The notes below the pieces were generated by a model, which was given only the letters and a program-made list of their open reading frames with translations, had not been told where the DNA came from and did no database searches. 64,000 nt of DNA from a virus: the IMG/VR virus record IMGVR_UViG_3300028831_000505, positions 1 to 64,000 of that record. One strand, written 5' to 3'. The position numbers and the translations under genes were made by a program. Shown piece after piece: positions 56,492-63,951 of the stretch. How positions within the stretch are numbered: position 1 is the stretch's first letter; every line of letters starts with the position of its first letter.

Positions 56492-57381
56492 TGAGGCTCT
56501 CCAAAACTTCCCGCAAGGATCTCGTCCATCAGGACGTCAAAGATGAAGGCTCCATTTCTGCCAGCCGGCAGAAAACGGCAGCCATAATAAGCGGGCAGCG
56601 TCCAGCCAACGGTAGTCTCAAGCAGGCGCCACGGTCCGCCCTCCCCGTCACGCACAAGGTCAATGCCGGCCCAGGTCAAATTGTGCTCCACAGCTATCTG
56701 TTCGCCAAATGCAAGGGCGCTCAGCGCCTCTTCCTCTGGAAGGACAATTGGCAAGGTCAGGCCTGACCCCGACGCCATGGGTCGATCCGGCCGGTTGCCA
56801 CGGCGCATCATGAGGCGTCCGGTTTTGCCAATGAACAGAATCCTAAAGTCGTTGTCGTTTCCAGGACAGAACTTTTGCCAGATCAAATAGTCCTTCTGCC
56901 TGAGGCCATACTGACCCTTGATGCCGCCCTTATGGAACACATTGTGGGCTTCGCCAGCCGCCTCACGTGCCGTTTTGATCAGCCGCACATTGCGTGAGCC
57001 AGAACCAATCGAGGTTTTGGATATGAATGGGTACTGAGCCGTTTTGGCGTGGGCCATGGCGTCATCGTAGTTCTCAAACACTCTTGTCTCGGGCATCCAC
57101 CGCTTAAAAACCTTTGCCTGACGAAGTTTGTCATCGTAAAGGCGTGCCGAAGCGGCGTCCGGGATCACCACAAACTCCGGGCGCGCGGCGAATCTAGCCA
57201 CAAGATCCTTATCCTTCCTGCGGCGGCCGGGGCTATTGTGCATATGGATAAAAATGTACCCACTTTCCCCTTCAAGTGGGTCGTCCCTTTTGAAAAGCTT
57301 GGCATTCCACCCACGTTGACAAGCCAGGGTATAGAGCAGCAGGCCCCAACCACTCTCGTCGTTGTAGACAAACAGCCTCAT
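56479..57381 (-). CDS. ATP-grasp ligase-like protein (RimK type), 300 aa
   Basis: The start at 57381 (MRLFVYNDESGWG) was chosen because it overlaps the upstream gene by four bases; an earlier in-frame codon lies inside that gene. ATP-grasp features are FISKTSIGSGSRNVRL (119-134), a glycine-rich loop with the Lys, then IWQKF (167-171), FRILFIGKTGRLMMRR (179-194) and AGIDLVRDGEGGPWRLLETT (238-257). ATP-grasp enzymes form amide or ester bonds through an acyl-phosphate. The last Asn of the usual (E/D)xN is replaced by Thr. Substrates unknown; it may join an amino acid or a peptide to a sugar or protein. Confidence 0.75.
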   Translation of the reverse strand: MRLFVYNDESGWGLLLYTLACQRGWNAKLFKRDDPLEGESGYIFIHMHNSPGRRRKDKDLVARFAARPEFVVIPDAASARLYDDKLRQAKVFKRWMPETRVFENYDDAMAHAKTAQYPFISKTSIGSGSRNVRLIKTAREAAGEAHNVFHKGGIKGQYGLRQKDYLIWQKFCPGNDNDFRILFIGKTGRLMMRRGNRPDRPMASGSGLTLPIVLPEEEALSALAFGEQIAVEHNLTWAGIDLVRDGEGGPWRLLETTVGWTLPAYYGCRFLPAGRNGAFIFDVLMDEILAGSFGEPQCCP

Positions 57382-58103
57382 GCCTGCGCAGCCCAGTCGA
57401 TCTCGCTCCACGGGAAGGTAAGGTTATGAGGAGTGGGGTCTTTCGCGATGAGAGCACGTGCTTTTTGCACCCCCTCGCGGTCCATCTGCTGCTTGCGCAA
57501 GTAATTTGTTGTGGAAGCGTCAGGTACGACTTCGCGACCAACGCGAATGACCGGGTAGCGGAGCATGATGGGCTCACCCGTTCCACGGACCACACGGTCA
57601 CGAAATTCCCCATCTGAGCCATAAAATCCTGAGAATCGCTCATCGTAACCCCCGATTCGCTGGAAAACGGCCCTTTCCATGAGCCAAGTGTTGGGATGAG
57701 GCTTGTAACTATGCATCTCTGGGGCCGAGACGCGTTGGAATCGGAAGGCTCGACCAGCCTCCAGCTCGTGAGAAAGCACCGCTTGAGCCGTGCGTTCTGG
57801 CACCAAATGATCAATATCGGTCATCAGAATCCAGTCAGTTCGGGCCTTTTCAGCCCCTAGATTCCGGCAAAACAGCCAATTCCAGCGCACATCCACGCCA
57901 CATCTGAACAGCCGTAAGCTGCCAAAGCCTGGATTGCTGGTAATTCTGGCTATCTGATCGGGGGAACCGTCATCGACCACGATGAGGTCCCAGCAACCCA
58001 GCAGCCCCGGCCCCCACGCCCGCATATGGTCAAGCTGCGCGGTGAGCATTCCAGGATTTCGATAGTACGGGAGGATCAAGGTAACCCGGCGACGCGCTTC
58101 CAT
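57378..58103 (-). CDS. Family 2 glycosyltransferase, 241 aa
   Basis: The protein has the GT2 core: LILPYYRNPGM (9-19), LIVVDDGSPDQ (40-50) and WILMTDIDHLV (90-100), where D95-x-D97 is the metal site. GGYDERFSGFYGSDGEFRDR corresponds to the acceptor-side region. It probably transfers a sugar from a UDP- or GDP-sugar. It overlaps the ATP-grasp gene by four bases. Confidence 0.85.
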   Translation of the reverse strand: MEARRRVTLILPYYRNPGMLTAQLDHMRAWGPGLLGCWDLIVVDDGSPDQIARITSNPGFGSLRLFRCGVDVRWNWLFCRNLGAEKARTDWILMTDIDHLVPERTAQAVLSHELEAGRAFRFQRVSAPEMHSYKPHPNTWLMERAVFQRIGGYDERFSGFYGSDGEFRDRVVRGTGEPIMLRYPVIRVGREVVPDASTTNYLRKQQMDREGVQKARALIAKDPTPHNLTFPWSEIDWAAQA

Positions 58104-58112
58104 GTGTCCTGC

Positions 58113-58772
58113 CTAAACCTGTTCCCCGTCCCTTCGACGAAGAAACATGCCCATATGCCCTAGATCTATGGCATGCACCCCCGCCCGCGCAAGTTCCCAA
58201 GCCAAAACCGTGGCGGTAGCCCCGAGACACAGTATGACCCGCCGTTTCTCGGGGCGCAGGCGCGCGACCAGCGCGTTATACTCAACATAGGCGTGTCTGA
58301 CCGGGGCAATGACCTCTTCAACGCTGGCGGCGCCCGGCATGCGTTCAGGCAACAACGATTTGCCGCCCCCGCGCACCAGCACCACGTCAAGGCCGCGCCA
58401 GAGGCTGCGCACCTTCTCCCAATAGGGCGGGGTATCAATCCACGGGGCTGAGTCCGGCCGGCTCACAAATGACGACCCGTAGATCCACGTCGGGTCGTAG
58501 AGGTTCGTGTATTTTGGTGCCGCGTATTGCCCCCAGAACACGTGCTTGGGCGTTGTGCTCATGACGTTGGGGATGCAAACCAGACATTCCTTGGACCTCG
58601 ATTTGAGGATAACACGCAGCTTCTCGCAAAGCTCAGGGTGAAAGTCCTGTGACTTGGCCGAGTGCCCCAACGCAAGCTTTAGTTCTCCATCGCCGTAGCG
58701 CGACATCGACTGCCCAGCCAGCACCATATCCAGCGTTTGCCTCTCGTCGATAACGTTGGGGTAAGCTGGCAT
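58113..58772 (-). CDS. GT-D-fold glycosyltransferase-like protein, 219 aa
   Basis: The signature SMSRYGDGELKLALG (22-36) with R25-Y-G-D-G-E matches the GT-D family (formerly DUF1792), found in bacterial glycan synthesis such as the third glucosyltransferase of serine-rich repeat proteins. A segment VFWGQYAAPKYTNLYDP follows. It is the first gene of the cassette; AGGAAA precedes its ATG on the minus strand. Confidence 0.75.
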   Translation of the reverse strand: MPAYPNVIDERQTLDMVLAGQSMSRYGDGELKLALGHSAKSQDFHPELCEKLRVILKSRSKECLVCIPNVMSTTPKHVFWGQYAAPKYTNLYDPTWIYGSSFVSRPDSAPWIDTPPYWEKVRSLWRGLDVVLVRGGGKSLLPERMPGAASVEEVIAPVRHAYVEYNALVARLRPEKRRVILCLGATATVLAWELARAGVHAIDLGHMGMFLRRRDGEQV

Positions 58773-58784
58773 GATTTCCTGCCC

Positions 58785-58813
58785 TTGCTGCGTATAGCTT
58801 GGCTGACACTACA
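58785..58813 (+). promoter_or_regulatory. Candidate promoter for the right plus-strand block
   Basis: In the 54-base divergent gap, TTGCTG (58785-58790) is followed after 17 bases by ACTACA (58808-58813), close to the alphaproteobacterial housekeeping pattern TTGaC-N17-GCTAnA. The transcript would start about seven bases before the next ATG. This is weak evidence on one site. Confidence 0.3.
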
Positions 58814-58826
58814 GCGGGGCTTTGCA

Positions 58827-59132
58827 ATGAGCAATCCAGATAGAACTGTGCTGGTCTCCGGAATGAGACTGCGGTCAGGCAAGACCATCGATGTGCTGGC
58901 CCCCAATACCGGGGATTGGATGGATTATATCCTGGTCGTGATAGAAAAGCCGGCACTGCAAATTATGGAATTCTTTGTGCCCATCTGCACAAGCCTCACC
59001 TATCAGGAGTTCAGATCGCTTCCAATTGAGGAAGGGGCAGCCATTCTCGAACCCATCACAAAAGAGATTAATTCAGCAAGTCCATTCCTCCTGGCGGCGC
59101 TAAAGACCACGTCAGAACGGAAACCGCAATGA
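58827..59132 (+). CDS. Hypothetical protein, 101 aa
   Basis: ATG 58827 (MSNPDRTVLVSGMRLRSGKT) is chosen because upstream in-frame codons lie inside the GT-D gene on the opposite strand. The product is alpha/beta with a hydrophobic centre (YILVVIEKPALQIMEFFV). No family recognised. It overlaps the next gene by four bases. Confidence 0.65.
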   Translation: MSNPDRTVLVSGMRLRSGKTIDVLAPNTGDWMDYILVVIEKPALQIMEFFVPICTSLTYQEFRSLPIEEGAAILEPITKEINSASPFLLAALKTTSERKPQ

Positions 59133-59617
59133 TCCTCGCGGTCACAGGTCACCGGCCGGACAAGCTGCTCGGCTACGGCAAGGCCGCGCGTGACGCGCTT
59201 GAGGCCTTCGCCATAACCGAACTGCAACGATTGAAGCCATCCCAAGTTATCACCGGCATGGCGCTGGGCTGGGACACGGCCATTGCCGAAGCAGCGGCAA
59301 AGCTGTCCATCCCCTTCATTGCCGCCGTCCCTTTTGTTGGCCAGGAGAGGACGTGGCCGGCTGAGGCAAAGGCCCAATACCGGGGACTGCTTAGGGAGGC
59401 CAAAGAGGTCCACGTTGTCTGCCCCGGGGGTTACAGTGCATCGAAGATGCAAATGCGCAATGAGTGGATGGTCGGGCGCTGCGCCAAGCTGCTCGCCTTA
59501 TGGAACGGCTCGCCCGGGGGCACCTCCAATTGCATTGCTTATGCCGAATCGTTACGGTGCTCCGTCGAAAACTGCTGGGACCGATTTCAAAGCAGATGCG
59601 AAAGCGCTGGGTCATAA
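59129..59617 (+). CDS. SLOG-superfamily protein (YpsA/DUF1273-like), 162 aa
   Basis: The pattern TGHRP (6-10), VITGMALGWDTAIAEAA (40-56), FVGQERTWP (69-77), MRNEWMV (109-115) and LWNGSPGGTSN (123-133) matches the SLOG family (YpsA or DUF1273 type). SLOG domains bind nucleotides or NAD-derived ligands, and some act as sensors in defence systems. The Gly-rich and Arg-Asn motifs are intact, so binding is likely. Its role in the phage is unknown, but may involve sequestering or making such ligands. Confidence 0.8.
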   Translation: MILAVTGHRPDKLLGYGKAARDALEAFAITELQRLKPSQVITGMALGWDTAIAEAAAKLSIPFIAAVPFVGQERTWPAEAKAQYRGLLREAKEVHVVCPGGYSASKMQMRNEWMVGRCAKLLALWNGSPGGTSNCIAYAESLRCSVENCWDRFQSRCESAGS

Positions 59618-59940
59618 GCCACCCCGAGTACGGGGTGTTGGTTGCCATACAGGATCAAGGTGTGGGGGAGGACGGCCGTCCCAAGCACCTGACGTTCTGG
59701 TCGCATCTTGGTTGCGACGGCTGGGGCAGCGTCATTACCTTCCCAACTGAACACGAGGCGAAAGAGGTCCTGGGCGTGTGGGCGGGGTATGTAGCGCAGC
59801 AATGCAATCTCGTCTTCGTGCGCTGCTCTGGCACACGCGCACGCCCTGAGGAGCTTACTGAGGCCGGGCTGTTCGAAGCCGCGGCCCCGCTATTCTTTGA
59901 GCGGGCCGTGAGCGGGCCGGACGGGGTGACACTGCAATGA
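59596..59940 (+). CDS. Hypothetical protein, 114 aa
   Basis: ATG 59596 (MRKRWVISHPEYGVLVAIQD) lies 22 bases inside the SLOG gene; further upstream codons are in that gene. The protein is beta-rich at first (YGVLVAIQDQG, SVITFPTEHEA) and helical later. No family recognised. Confidence 0.65.
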   Translation: MRKRWVISHPEYGVLVAIQDQGVGEDGRPKHLTFWSHLGCDGWGSVITFPTEHEAKEVLGVWAGYVAQQCNLVFVRCSGTRARPEELTEAGLFEAAAPLFFERAVSGPDGVTLQ

Positions 59941-60143
59941 GCAGCCCGGATAGCAAGCTGACGGACGATGAGTGGGATTACCTCAATCAGCACGGGGCCA
60001 TCTACCTTGAGGACCAAGACAAGAAACTGGTACGTGTGACAGTGGAGTCCACCGTACTCCTCGGTAAGCACTACAATATGGTTATGATTGGAGAAAAGGT
60101 GGTTTGGATGAGAAAAAGCCCTAACTGGCCGGCAAAGGATTAG
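59937..60143 (+). CDS. Small hypothetical protein, 68 aa
   Basis: The gene is ATGA-coupled to the previous one. The middle (TVLLGKHYNMVMIGEKVVWMRK) resembles parts of the genes at 60148 and 62486, which suggests related small domains. Function unknown. Confidence 0.6.
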   Translation: MSSPDSKLTDDEWDYLNQHGAIYLEDQDKKLVRVTVESTVLLGKHYNMVMIGEKVVWMRKSPNWPAKD

Positions 60144-60147
60144 GGTT

Positions 60148-60423
60148 ATGGCAAATAAGAAGCCAACCTTTGACCAGTTTGCGGCCGAGGTCAGGGCAAT
60201 GTGTTGGGACGACCTGCCGGGTTTGGATAATAGCTTCCAAATTAGCGGATACAAATGCCGTCGTCACATCACGAATCGTCTTGGGCGTCTTTTTGAAGTT
60301 GTCCAGGCCAATCACAAAATAGTAAAAATGCGGGCGTGGCGCTGGGCGCCCCCAAGCTGCCAGTCAGGTAATTACGACTACCTTATACTAGACGATGTAT
60401 ATGTTGCCGGCTTTTCCAAGTGA
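60148..60423 (+). CDS. Small hypothetical protein, 91 aa
   Basis: The protein has NRLGRLFEVVQANHKIVKMR (43-62), similar to RFLGRYYEVIEANGVILTMK in the gene at 62486. The two are probably distant paralogues. The DNA here begins an AT-richer stretch that continues to 61330. Its last 29 bases overlap the HNH gene. Confidence 0.6.
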   Translation: MANKKPTFDQFAAEVRAMCWDDLPGLDNSFQISGYKCRRHITNRLGRLFEVVQANHKIVKMRAWRWAPPSCQSGNYDYLILDDVYVAGFSK

Positions 60424-60826
60424 GGTTCCATTTCGTTGGATCAACCTATCCATCAGACACGACATCTGGTGCTTGGTTGACGAAGACGATTACAACTGGC
60501 TCATTAAGTTCAACTGGAACTGGGCGTGGCACGATAAGACACCCTGGAAGCACTATGCCAAACTCAACGTAGGGGTTGCCCGTTCAACCATCTACCTCCA
60601 CCGCTTGGTGATGATCAAACATGACCCCCGGACAGAGCTATTCCGGGCAACGCATCACGTGGACCATATCAACGGCCAAAGCCTGGACAACAGAAAGGCA
60701 AACCTGCGCTGGGTCACCCCCGGTGAAAACATAGCAAATCGCATAGCGCGCAACGCCGTGCCCTCACTGAAACAAATAGCCCTAAGGCTACTCGCAGAGC
60801 ATACCCATCATGAGATGCCATTTTAG
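60395..60826 (+). CDS. HNH homing endonuclease, 143 aa
   Basis: The C-terminal half has the HNH pattern HHVDHINGQSLDNRKANLRW (87-106), with H88, D90, H91, N93 and N99 candidates, followed by NIANR. The N-terminal half contains IYLHRLVM, as in free-standing phage HNH enzymes. It would cut a cognate site in related genomes lacking the gene, and spread itself. The overlap with the gene upstream and the AT-rich DNA suggest it arrived by transfer. Confidence 0.85.
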   Translation: MYMLPAFPSEVPFRWINLSIRHDIWCLVDEDDYNWLIKFNWNWAWHDKTPWKHYAKLNVGVARSTIYLHRLVMIKHDPRTELFRATHHVDHINGQSLDNRKANLRWVTPGENIANRIARNAVPSLKQIALRLLAEHTHHEMPF

Positions 60827-61013
60827 AACCCCACGCGCGAACTTTCAAAAACGGGGCTGGAAGGACCCCAAAAGGATCGCCGAAATTCTTGAGAGCCGTC
60901 TCATCGGTGTTGAAAGAAAAAGGATGACGTGGGCGCTTGCCCCCAACCTTGAGCACATTTGCAAACCAATTGCTTTGGGAAGCCTTTTCCATCTACGAAT
61001 CCTTTACCTTTAA
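60810..61013 (+). CDS. Hypothetical protein fragment, 67 aa
   Basis: The frame begins MRCHFRTPRANFQKRGWKDP and becomes less protein-like after about residue 45. It overlaps the HNH gene start by 17 bases and the next frame by 77. It may be the first part of one gene that continues in the frame of the next entry. Confidence 0.4.
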   Translation: MRCHFRTPRANFQKRGWKDPKRIAEILESRLIGVERKRMTWALAPNLEHICKPIALGSLFHLRILYL

Positions 61014-61329
61014 GTTTGGAAGAACCAAAATATACTACTGCCTCGGCCTCCTGTTTGGGGAACTGCATGAAGCATACATCGCTGAGGGCAGAATACTCAG
61101 GCTGAGAAAGTGGTGGCGGCCCGGCATGAAACTCCTTGTAACTGTAGCGGTAACGGAAACAATGGCGGGCAGATTGGGCCGGTCAATGAATATCCCGCTG
61201 GACGTAAAGGCAATCTCCCCGGCCGTGATTTATGAATTATTCCTTCCATTTGATCCAAACGATCCCGTAGGGCAGACCCTGCGGACAAAGTGCCGAATCA
61301 CAAATAAACTGAGGCCGTTTAACGTATAG
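60937..61329 (+). CDS. Hypothetical protein, 130 aa, TTG start or frameshifted continuation
   Basis: A plausible protein texture runs from about residue 10 (LLWEAFSIYESFTFKFG) to the end. No ATG begins it; TTG 60937 is the first possible start. It may be the continuation of the frame at 60810 after a shift near 60970-60990, in which case the two are one broken or mis-assembled gene next to the homing endonuclease. No family recognised. Confidence 0.45.
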   Translation: MPPTLSTFANQLLWEAFSIYESFTFKFGRTKIYYCLGLLFGELHEAYIAEGRILRLRKWWRPGMKLLVTVAVTETMAGRLGRSMNIPLDVKAISPAVIYELFLPFDPNDPVGQTLRTKCRITNKLRPFNV

Positions 61330-61349
61330 TTTGAGTGGAGGGTGTGCCC

Positions 61350-61571
61350 ATGCCCGATATCATCTTAGGCTTGGCTGTTTACTATTGGCTCGGCGCTACC
61401 TGGATAGCATCAGGTTGCCTGCCCCAACCATGGGGGTGGCTGACTTTTCCCGACAAGAGCCTATGGCGCCCACTAGCTTGGATTGTACTCTACGGGGCCA
61501 TTTGGCCCCTCATCCTTTGCAAGATTGTGAAGGTCCTCGTTTGGGACGGAAAGAGGGAGATCCACTTCTGA
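61350..61571 (+). CDS. Small membrane protein, 73 aa
   Basis: ATG 61350 follows GAGTGGAGGGTG. The protein has a hydrophobic N-terminal segment (about 3-22) and another at about 44-66 (WIVLYGAIWPLILCKIVKVL). It shares its last base with the next start. Probably an inner-membrane protein of unknown role. Confidence 0.65.
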   Translation: MPDIILGLAVYYWLGATWIASGCLPQPWGWLTFPDKSLWRPLAWIVLYGAIWPLILCKIVKVLVWDGKREIHF

Positions 61572-61972
61572 TGATCCGGCGCGGCCAACCCCCATATCTG
61601 GAATGCAGCTCGCGAGGCGCCAAGGAGTTTAGCGCCTTCTATGCGCGCATCAGGGCACGGGGCAACCGCAGCATTGAGCAAATCTATCAGGCGGCGAAAA
61701 TCTTCGACAATGCTGAGACCGGCCTGACGTGGCGCCAAGCCAAAGGGCGCAAGCCGGTCAATGTGGCGGAGTGCCGAATGTTGTATTCCGAGTTGTGGGA
61801 CGAGTATATTGCCGAAAACCCACACCTGCTTGTAAAGCTCAAATCCGCATCCGGGCTATCTGATATGTTTGGTCAGGAAGGCCACGCCTGCCAAGCCGTT
61901 GAACTGTGGCGCATCAGGAATAAGGGATCAAGGTCCTATGACGACAGAATCCGGCCGAGCGCCGAGCGCTAA
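61571..61972 (+). CDS. Conserved phage protein, 133 aa
   Basis: The opening PPYLECSSRGAKEFSAFYAR (8-27) and the end HLLVKLKSASGLSDMFGQEG then CQAVELWRIRN look like a phage protein family I have seen in several genomes, but I cannot name its function. ATG 61571 is chosen over upstream in-frame codons in other genes. Confidence 0.7.
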   Translation: MIRRGQPPYLECSSRGAKEFSAFYARIRARGNRSIEQIYQAAKIFDNAETGLTWRQAKGRKPVNVAECRMLYSELWDEYIAENPHLLVKLKSASGLSDMFGQEGHACQAVELWRIRNKGSRSYDDRIRPSAER

Positions 61973-62285
61973 CCCCGCAATCTCCAACCGACCCAAAAAG
62001 GCAAAAAGGTGCCGCGCATCGGTAAGGAAGAGCAAGAATGAGACCCGTCAGGGAGTATCAGGGAGTACAGGAATGACTCTTGATCAAGAGATTGAGGCCG
62101 TCGATATCCGGATCACGTCGCTAAAGATGAAGAAGATCATGCTCAGGCGCGGAGTCAAAGCGATCCGCTCCAATTGCCCGCGCCAAGGCTGCGGCGGGGT
62201 GCTGCACGCCCAACTGGACAAAAACTCTTACGTGCACATGTCCTGTCAGAACCCGACATGCACTTACCGAGACATCGCGCGATGA
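61938..62285 (+). CDS. Zinc-ribbon-like protein, 115 aa
   Basis: The C-terminal half has CPRQGCGGVLH (80-90) and CQNPTCTYRD (103-112), a four-Cys zinc ribbon preceded by a helix (LDQEIEAVDIRITSLKMKK). ATG 61938 overlaps the previous gene; ATG 62073, with AGGGAGTACAGGA directly upstream, has the better ribosome binding site and gives 70 aa, which may be the true product. Confidence 0.55.
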   Translation: MTTESGRAPSANPAISNRPKKAKRCRASVRKSKNETRQGVSGSTGMTLDQEIEAVDIRITSLKMKKIMLRRGVKAIRSNCPRQGCGGVLHAQLDKNSYVHMSCQNPTCTYRDIAR

Positions 62286-62335
62286 AGCGGGCCGAGACCA
62301 TTGTCGAAGCCGTGAGGGTGGCGGTGAAGCAATGA
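62282..62335 (+). CDS. Possible 17-aa peptide gene, coupled on both sides
   Basis: ATG 62282 overlaps the stop of the zinc-ribbon gene (ATGA), and its own TGA overlaps the ATG at 62332. The peptide is MKRAETIVEAVRVAVKQ, amphipathic and helical. The double coupling is suggestive, but such a short frame can arise by chance. Confidence 0.35.
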   Translation: MKRAETIVEAVRVAVKQ

Positions 62336-62475
62336 CCAAGGAAGCGGATAAGGATAAGGGGAAAAAAGGAAGACGGCGCCGACCGCCCATGTGCGAAGGG
62401 TGTGGGGTCAACCGGGCCGATCCGCCCAGCCCCTTGTGCGTCGGCTGCCAAGCCTACGCCGAGCATCAACAATAG
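62332..62475 (+). CDS. Small zinc-knuckle-like protein, 47 aa
   Basis: The product starts with a Lys/Arg-rich stretch (KEADKDKGKKGRRRRPP) and ends with CEGCG and LCVGC, two Cys pairs 16 residues apart that would bind one zinc. It may bind nucleic acid. A strong purine-rich stretch precedes the next gene. Confidence 0.55.
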   Translation: MTKEADKDKGKKGRRRRPPMCEGCGVNRADPPSPLCVGCQAYAEHQQ

Positions 62476-62485
62476 GGAGACTGCG

Positions 62486-62917
62486 GTGAACGAGGCGTGG
62501 TGGGATCAGATGGCGGCGGCGCTGCCGGTTATCCAGTCCGTCGTGGTGGATGGGGAGCGGTACAATGTCAGCCACGGAATGATCCGCTTCCTTGGCCGCT
62601 ACTACGAGGTAATTGAGGCCAACGGGGTCATCCTTACCATGAAGGCTGCGCCTCGCGGGATTGAACCCTTGCCCAACGAGACTTGGGATATATGGGCTGA
62701 GTGGAACTACCAAGGAGACACGCGCTACGCGCATGAGCCGTCGGTTTTCCCCGACCGTCCGGCGGGGCGCTGCGAACGCTTTGACGAGGCCTTTCCGACA
62801 AGTTGGCCACAGGCACACCCACGCAACATAACCATCGGGGGCATCGTCCGTGGCGGCCTTGCCGCAGTATGGTTTTGGCTCGTCATGCTTGAGATCGGGA
62901 AGGCAGTTTTTAGGTGA
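62486..62917 (+). CDS. Hypothetical protein with C-terminal hydrophobic segment, 143 aa
   Basis: I chose GTG 62486 because AGGGAGACTGC precedes it; longer versions lack a site. Residues about 32-55 (RFLGRYYEVIEANGVILTMK) resemble the gene at 60148. The C-terminus has a hydrophobic helix (GGLAAVWFWLVMLEIGKA). Function unknown. Confidence 0.6.
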   Translation: MNEAWWDQMAAALPVIQSVVVDGERYNVSHGMIRFLGRYYEVIEANGVILTMKAAPRGIEPLPNETWDIWAEWNYQGDTRYAHEPSVFPDRPAGRCERFDEAFPTSWPQAHPRNITIGGIVRGGLAAVWFWLVMLEIGKAVFR

Positions 62918-62920
62918 ACC

Positions 62921-63208
62921 ATGCTCTACACCATTGGGCACAAAGCCAGCTACGACGAGTACTTGGCCACGGACAAGACCCCCATGAAGATGGGGAAGCG
63001 CGGTGCGCTGAGGGGTGGGGCGCCCTACCTGGGCGGGGCCGTGTTCCTGACAAAGGCCGAGGCGGAGGCCTTTATCAAGAACACACCGCGGCACAATGAC
63101 GACTTCGCCGTCTATGGCCTTGCCACCACGGCGGAGAACACATGGCAGGTACCGGATGAGCCCTACCGCCGGCTCATCCACGATGCGCGCATTGTAAAAG
63201 CCGAATAG
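62921..63208 (+). CDS. Hypothetical protein, 95 aa
   Basis: The protein has the layout of a small nucleotide-like-fold phage protein (YTIGHKASYDEYLATDK, GAVFLTKAEAEAFIKN, FAVYGLATT), but no family is identified by eye. It follows the previous gene by three bases. Confidence 0.65.
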   Translation: MLYTIGHKASYDEYLATDKTPMKMGKRGALRGGAPYLGGAVFLTKAEAEAFIKNTPRHNDDFAVYGLATTAENTWQVPDEPYRRLIHDARIVKAE

Positions 63209-63219
63209 GGAGAGACAAG

Positions 63220-63549
63220 ATGTCAAGGGATACGACGAAGGCCCTGTTGTGCGTAGGTGGACCGCGCGCCGGGCAGCGCATGGCCATACTCCACGGTACC
63301 GGCTTTTCCGTAGCGGTCAGGCCGGACGTGCCTGAGAACGACCCGGCGCATGCAGACTTCAAACCCAACAGGCAGGTGACGGAGTTCACCAGCTACCGGG
63401 AAGAGATATTTCATGCCCCAGAGGGCGACGTCTCCTTCTGGGTGCCAACCGGGCAGAGCCAGCAGCAGACCATTCTCATGTTGCTGGAGGTCTACGAGCA
63501 GGCCCACATACCCGAGGGCAAGCGCATGCAGGCCCTCTCAAGGGGTTGA
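63220..63549 (+). CDS. Hypothetical protein, 109 aa
   Basis: ATG 63220 has AGGGAGAGACAAG upstream. The protein opens LLCVGGPRAGQRMAI, a glycine-rich loop found in several small phage proteins, and ends with a helix (MLLEVYEQAHIPEGKRMQAL). Function unknown. Confidence 0.65.
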   Translation: MSRDTTKALLCVGGPRAGQRMAILHGTGFSVAVRPDVPENDPAHADFKPNRQVTEFTSYREEIFHAPEGDVSFWVPTGQSQQQTILMLLEVYEQAHIPEGKRMQALSRG

Positions 63550-63555
63550 GTCCCC

Positions 63556-63735
63556 ATGGCATGGATGAGGGTAAGCCTACCCAGCAACGAGCGCCAGAGG
63601 GACAGGGTTATCCTTCTTTACTGGTGCCCGCACACCCAACGGCTGATAGGCCGCCTTGACGGCACGTGGAAATCCGGATGGGCGCTCCCAACCGAGTACT
63701 ACCGCTGGAATCTCGAGAACCAAGGAGGGGAATGA
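63556..63735 (+). CDS. Small hypothetical protein, 59 aa
   Basis: An open frame from ATG 63556 to TGA 63735 encodes a Trp- and Arg-rich peptide (MAWMRVSLPSNERQRDRVIL, then WKSGWALPTEYYRW). It ends directly before the next ATG, with GGAGGGG as that gene's ribosome binding site. Function unknown. Confidence 0.55.
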   Translation: MAWMRVSLPSNERQRDRVILLYWCPHTQRLIGRLDGTWKSGWALPTEYYRWNLENQGGE

Positions 63736-63951
63736 ATGTCCCGCCACAATAAGCAGCGCAGCTACGGCCACCGCATCCAGTATTTTGGAACCAACACCTA
63801 CCGGGTGTCCTGGGTCGTGGACCGTTACTGCGCGGGCTCACGGCTGCGGTACCCCACAAGCTACAGCCGGGCTACCAACAAGGCCGGGGCCATGCGCTTT
63901 GCCAAGAAATGGAAGTGCAAGAGCTTTGAAATTGGGGGGAAGACAAAATGA
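63736..63951 (+). CDS. Small basic protein, 71 aa
   Basis: A strong GGAGGGG precedes ATG 63736. The product is basic and rich in Arg, Tyr and Ser (RQRSYGHRI-like start, SRATNKAGAMRFAKKWKC), and may bind nucleic acid. The stop overlaps the next ATG. Confidence 0.6.
   Translation: MSRHNKQRSYGHRIQYFGTNTYRVSWVVDRYCAGSRLRYPTSYSRATNKAGAMRFAKKWKCKSFEIGGKTK

Noticed and set aside
20340-61335. The word CGTATAG followed by C or T in three short gaps (20342, 58790, 61323) as a phage promoter
   Set aside because: Only three occurrences, no shared -35 element at a fixed distance, and one includes a stop codon. Too little to call.
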